From contig PGYK01000002.1 in assembly GCA_002839605.1 (NCBI GenBank), forward strand, positions 124,001-188,000: a DNA stretch of 64,000 nt, written 5' to 3'. Position numbers and translations under genes: made by a program. Shown piece after piece: positions 61,495-64,000 of this stretch (positions are counted from its first letter, which is position 1; every line of letters begins with the position of its first letter). A model generated the notes under the pieces. That model did no database searches. It worked only from the letters and a program-made list of their open reading frames with translations, and was not told where the DNA came from. This DNA is from Methanomicrobiales archaeon HGW-Methanomicrobiales-3 (lineage in GTDB: Archaea > Halobacteriota > Methanomicrobia > Methanomicrobiales > Methanospirillaceae).

Positions 61495-62055
61495 ATGAAA
61501 CGATCCGAGAAAGAGAAGGGCAGGCAGAAGGCAGAGAAAGACAAGAACAGGATCCTGATGGTTGTTGGCGGTGCTATCGCGGCGCTCATCCTCGTGAGCA
61601 TCATCGCCCTCGTCTTTGTCAACCCGTCCGGTGCAAAGGCCGGTGACACCGTCGCGGTCTATTATACGGGGACGCTGGATGACGGGACGCAGTTCGATTC
61701 CAATATCGGAAGAGATCCCCTCGTCTTTGTCATCGGGCAGGGCAGGGTTGTTCCGGGAATGGAGGAGGCAGTCATTGGTATGACACCCGGCTCGACCAAA
61801 ACGGTTACCGTTCCTGTTGAGAAGGCATACGGCCCGTACCGGGACGACCTCGTTCATGTCATGGACCGGTCCCTGCTCCCGTCCGATGTCGATCTTGTGC
61901 CGGGAAACTATTACCAGATACGCAGGTCAGATGGGGCTGTCGCCACCGTGAAGATCCTCAACGTCACCGAATCGACCGTCACTCTCGATGAGAACCACGA
62001 ACTTGTGGGAAGGGATCTCACCTTCACGATTACGCTGTCCGAGATAGCCCGGTAA
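61495..62055 (+). CDS. Membrane-anchored FKBP-type peptidyl-prolyl isomerase
   Basis: The 186-residue protein starts at ATG 61495 (AGGAG upstream). A basic N-terminus is followed by a membrane span (ILMVVGGAIAALILVSIIAL) and an FKBP domain: AVYYTGTLDDGTQFDSNIGR, LVFVIGQGRVVPGMEEAVIG, MTPGSTKTVTVPVEKAYGPY. An inserted flap (DLVHVMDRSLLPSDVDLVPG) makes it the SlyD-like long type. It should help fold proteins outside the membrane. Confidence 0.92.
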   Translation: MKRSEKEKGRQKAEKDKNRILMVVGGAIAALILVSIIALVFVNPSGAKAGDTVAVYYTGTLDDGTQFDSNIGRDPLVFVIGQGRVVPGMEEAVIGMTPGSTKTVTVPVEKAYGPYRDDLVHVMDRSLLPSDVDLVPGNYYQIRRSDGAVATVKILNVTESTVTLDENHELVGRDLTFTITLSEIAR

Positions 62056-62225
62056 CGGCTGACAATCTCATCTGTTTTTCTTCAGCATCGCCCGGTGTTC
62101 TCCAAACCAGCCCGGGTGTGGTGCAGGAGGATGGTTCCGGTTGCTGCGGTCAATCCGACCTTCCGGAAACCCCTGAAGCGGGAGAGGATAGGTGAAGTAC
62201 CTTTCGTAACACTCACAAAAGAAGA

Positions 62226-62299
62226 TGGGCCCGGCCGGATTCGAACCGGCGATCTTCGCCGTGTAAGGGCGACGTCATAACCGACTAGACCACGAGCCC
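62226..62299 (-). tRNA. tRNA-Val (anticodon UAC)
   Basis: The minus strand reads GGGCTCGTGGTCTAGTCGGT ... and ends CGGGCCCA. The 7-bp acceptor stem GGGCTCG/CGGGCCC has one G-U pair, the T-arm is CCGGTTCGAATCCGG, and the anticodon loop is CTTACAC between TCGCC and GGCGA, giving UAC. Discriminator A is at 62226; CCA is not encoded. The 74 nt contain no intron. Confidence 0.95.
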
Positions 62300-62424
62300 T
62301 GATTCCTACTAATGTCGCCCTGCTCACTATTAATGATACTGTTTTTTAAAAAACCCGAATGACAGACCACGGGTCGGTGGATGCCAGTAAAAAATGAAGA
62401 GTCTGATCCGGATGGAGACCGCTT

Positions 62425-62934
62425 TTAAGCAACCGGGTCGAACTGGAGGATCTTCTTGCCGCTCTTGTCGAAGAAGATGAGCTGCCCATCGGTTATTGCG
62501 TACGTCTCTGACCATTCAAGATCCGTAAAGTACGCGGACTCCTGGCTCATCACGCCGGTCGGGGTCTGGCAGATCTTCTGGGACACTCCCGGGCGGCGGA
62601 ACCAGACATGCGGGGATTCGGTGAGCTGGTAATCCGTGACATAGTCGCTGCATCCCGAGAAGCCGCGGACTTTGCCGTCAGCAGAGAAATCAGCGGTGAT
62701 GGTGCTGCCTTCGGCAACCTTGGACCACATGCCTTTTGTGTCATCGAACCAGCCGAGCTTCCAGGAGGTTGCAAGGAGTGTCTCGGCATTGGTGGGGGCC
62801 GGGGTTGCGGACGGTTGTTCAATGACTGGTGCAGGGGCCGGGGTTGCAGGAGCAGCCGCCGGTTCGCTGGTACAGCCGGAGATCAGCACAGCAAGGACCA
62901 GGAGACCAAAACAAACGAAGAAACACGGTTTCAT
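62425..62934 (-). CDS. META-domain-like lipoprotein
   Basis: The 169-residue protein starts at ATG 62934 with signal FFVCFGLLVLAVLISGC (lipobox). A Pro/Ala linker follows, and then a domain reading LLATSWKLGWFDDTKGMWSK, STITADFSADGKVRGFSGCS and QTPTGVMSQESAYFTDL. The 'W.L..F/Y', 'G.v.GfsGCN/S.Y' and 'T.mac...' pattern is that of META (HslJ-like) domains. A TATA box TTATATTTAT lies at 62961-62970 on the complement. Cell-surface lipoprotein; role unknown. Confidence 0.8.
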   Translation of the reverse strand: MKPCFFVCFGLLVLAVLISGCTSEPAAAPATPAPAPVIEQPSATPAPTNAETLLATSWKLGWFDDTKGMWSKVAEGSTITADFSADGKVRGFSGCSDYVTDYQLTESPHVWFRRPGVSQKICQTPTGVMSQESAYFTDLEWSETYAITDGQLIFFDKSGKKILQFDPVA

Positions 62935-62960
62935 AGTAGTACGGGAGGTTTTTCTGGGGA

Positions 62961-62970
62961 ATAAATATAA
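62961..62970 (-). promoter_or_regulatory. TATA box of the META lipoprotein gene
   Basis: TTATATTTAT on the minus strand, about 30 bp before ATG 62934. Confidence 0.55.
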
Positions 62971-63125
62971 CGATTTGCAATTATCCTGCGATATACAACC
63001 GCCGTCGGGAAACGGGTGCAGCGGTGGCACTTCGATGTTCTTTTTAAAATACCTCGCAGGTGCATGAATCCGTGCCATCAATGCCCCGGTTGTTCCCGGG
63101 CAAAATAAGAAAAAATGGGAGGGGA

Positions 63126-64000
63126 TTATTCTTTCTTTGGCGGGAGCTTGATATCCAGCCCGTACTTCTCTGCATTCCGGTCGGCAATGGCCTGGATGGC
63201 GGCGATCTCGGTCTCCTGCAATTTTGGCTTGAAGAGGTGACGGAACCGTTTCTGGGTCTTGAGATATTCGGTGACCGGTTTCCTCACAACCTTTTTGACC
63301 TTCGTGACTTTGCCGTCCACCATCTCGAAGTTCACCCAGAGGCCGGTCTCGATGGCCAGCTTGGCAATGGCTACCGTCTGGTCGCCTTCAAAGCCCCAGC
63401 CGGTGCAGCAGGGGACATGAACCTGCACGTAGCAGGGCCCGGGGGTGTTGATGGCCCTCTCGATTTTCTGCATGAGGTCGGCCGGATAGGCAACGGACGC
63501 AGTGGCGACATAGGGTGCGCCGTGGGCGGCAAGGATCGCGGGCATATCCTTTTTGGGCAGTTTGTTCCCAAACGAACATTTCCCGGCCGGGCTTGTTGTG
63601 GTGCTGGCATCGTACGGCGTTGCCCCGGACCGCTGGATACCGGTATTCATATAGGCCTCGTTGTCGTAGCAGATGTAGGCAAAGTCATGGCCCCGCTCGA
63701 ACGCACCGCTGATACAGATCATGCCGATGTCAAACGTTGCCCCGTCCCCGGCCATGATAACGACTTTTTCCTTCCTGCCCTGTTTTTTCAAGGACGCTTC
63801 AATCCCCGATGCAACGGCCGCGGCGTTCTCGAAGAGCGAGTGGATCCACGGAACTTTCCACGCGGTCTCGGGATAGGGAGTGGAGAAGACTTCCATGCAT
63901 CCCGTGGCATTGACCACGATGGTCTCGGTCCCGGCAGCCTGCATGACAAGCCTGGCGGCAAGGGCTTCCCCGCAGCCTCCGCAGGCGCGATGGCCACAGT
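63126..64000 (-). CDS. porB: Pyruvate:ferredoxin oxidoreductase beta subunit, 5' end outside window
   Basis: The frame enters from the right edge with [20 protein letters not shown], including two of the cluster-binding cysteines. It continues with [20 protein letters not shown], the thiamine diphosphate motif [20 protein letters not shown] ... [20 protein letters not shown], and [10 protein letters not shown] with a further Cys pair. This is PorB, the TPP-binding subunit that makes pyruvate from acetyl-CoA and CO2 (or the reverse). About 291 residues are visible; only the first few are missing. porA and porG/D should lie outside the window. Confidence 0.94.
   Translation of the reverse strand, partial: CGHRACGGCGEALAARLVMQAAGTETIVVNATGCMEVFSTPYPETAWKVPWIHSLFENAAAVASGIEASLKKQGRKEKVVIMAGDGATFDIGMICISGAFERGHDFAYICYDNEAYMNTGIQRSGATPYDASTTTSPAGKCSFGNKLPKKDMPAILAAHGAPYVATASVAYPADLMQKIERAINTPGPCYVQVHVPCCTGWGFEGDQTVAIAKLAIETGLWVNFEMVDGKVTKVKKVVRKPVTEYLKTQKRFRHLFKPKLQETEIAAIQAIADRNAEKYGLDIKLPPKKE

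Overview
The window is chromosomal DNA from a methanogenic archaeon, most probably a member of the Methanomicrobiales (Methanoregula-like; inferred from gene content and style, not from a search). Pointers are a NifB-type radical SAM protein, the pyruvate:ferredoxin oxidoreductase beta subunit, a two-domain tRNA-splicing endonuclease, archaeal TrpS/PheS/PheT, archaeal histidine kinases, TATA-type promoters, many leaderless or GGTGA-led starts, and lipoproteins with Thr/Pro/Ala-rich linkers. Most of the window is GC-rich; an AT-rich tract lies between about 20.8 and 27.2 kb.

Layout. 1-14.3 kb holds a partial response-regulator/PAS protein, a CoA-transferase, a CHASE4 histidine kinase, a metallo-beta-lactamase hydrolase, a secreted cell-surface protein, an endonuclease/exonuclease/phosphatase enzyme, a lipoprotein, a DUF4143-type ATPase with a repeat-bearing promoter, an unknown protein coupled to a 40-residue membrane peptide, and an exported adenosine-deaminase-like enzyme. 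14.3-27.2 kb is a defence and conflict island: a HepT/MntA pair between two copies of a decayed gene, a RelE/antitoxin pair, a fragment of a phage-type adenine methylase, a complete type I restriction-modification system (hsdR-hsdM-hsdS), a 545-residue AT-rich unknown, a 48-residue membrane peptide, a CARF-like/winged-helix regulator, and a tight operon of Panacea-like, PIN-like and unknown 432-residue proteins. 27.3-32 kb is a remnant of an integrated plasmid or virus with a P4-type primase-helicase operon. A truncated copy of the 12.2-kb unknown gene sits at its edge.

32-42.7 kb carries a Cys-rich lipoprotein divergent from a membrane-anchored HExxH protein, a secreted beta-propeller protein lying between two copies of the recQ 3' end, RecQ, a DUF4013 membrane protein, a CDGSH protein, a DUF6498-like membrane protein, endonuclease IV and a zinc-ribbon/CAP protein. 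42.7-49.9 kb is a six-gene operon: radical SAM activase-like protein, DUF1257 (Ycf35-like), Ycf46-like AAA ATPase, HEAT-like/WD40 protein, divergent Hsp70 and DUF2997. Its genes are joined by overlaps and one-base gaps, so the products probably form one chaperone/ATPase assembly. This is the strongest candidate for a poorly described system.

50.4-64 kb is mostly core: endA-trpS-pheS-pheT in one run, hisF convergent with and overlapping pheT, ahcY, an OGG1-like glycosylase, small conserved proteins, a NifB-like protein, an FKBP isomerase, tRNA-Val(UAC), a META-domain lipoprotein and the 3' part of porB.

The intergenic spaces hold a dispersed set of repeats: element A (about 222 bp, 2 copies), palindromic element B (5 copies) and element C (3 copies, always placed before B in the same orientation). 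They look like non-autonomous mobile sequences or structured-RNA loci. No CRISPR array and no rRNA genes are present.
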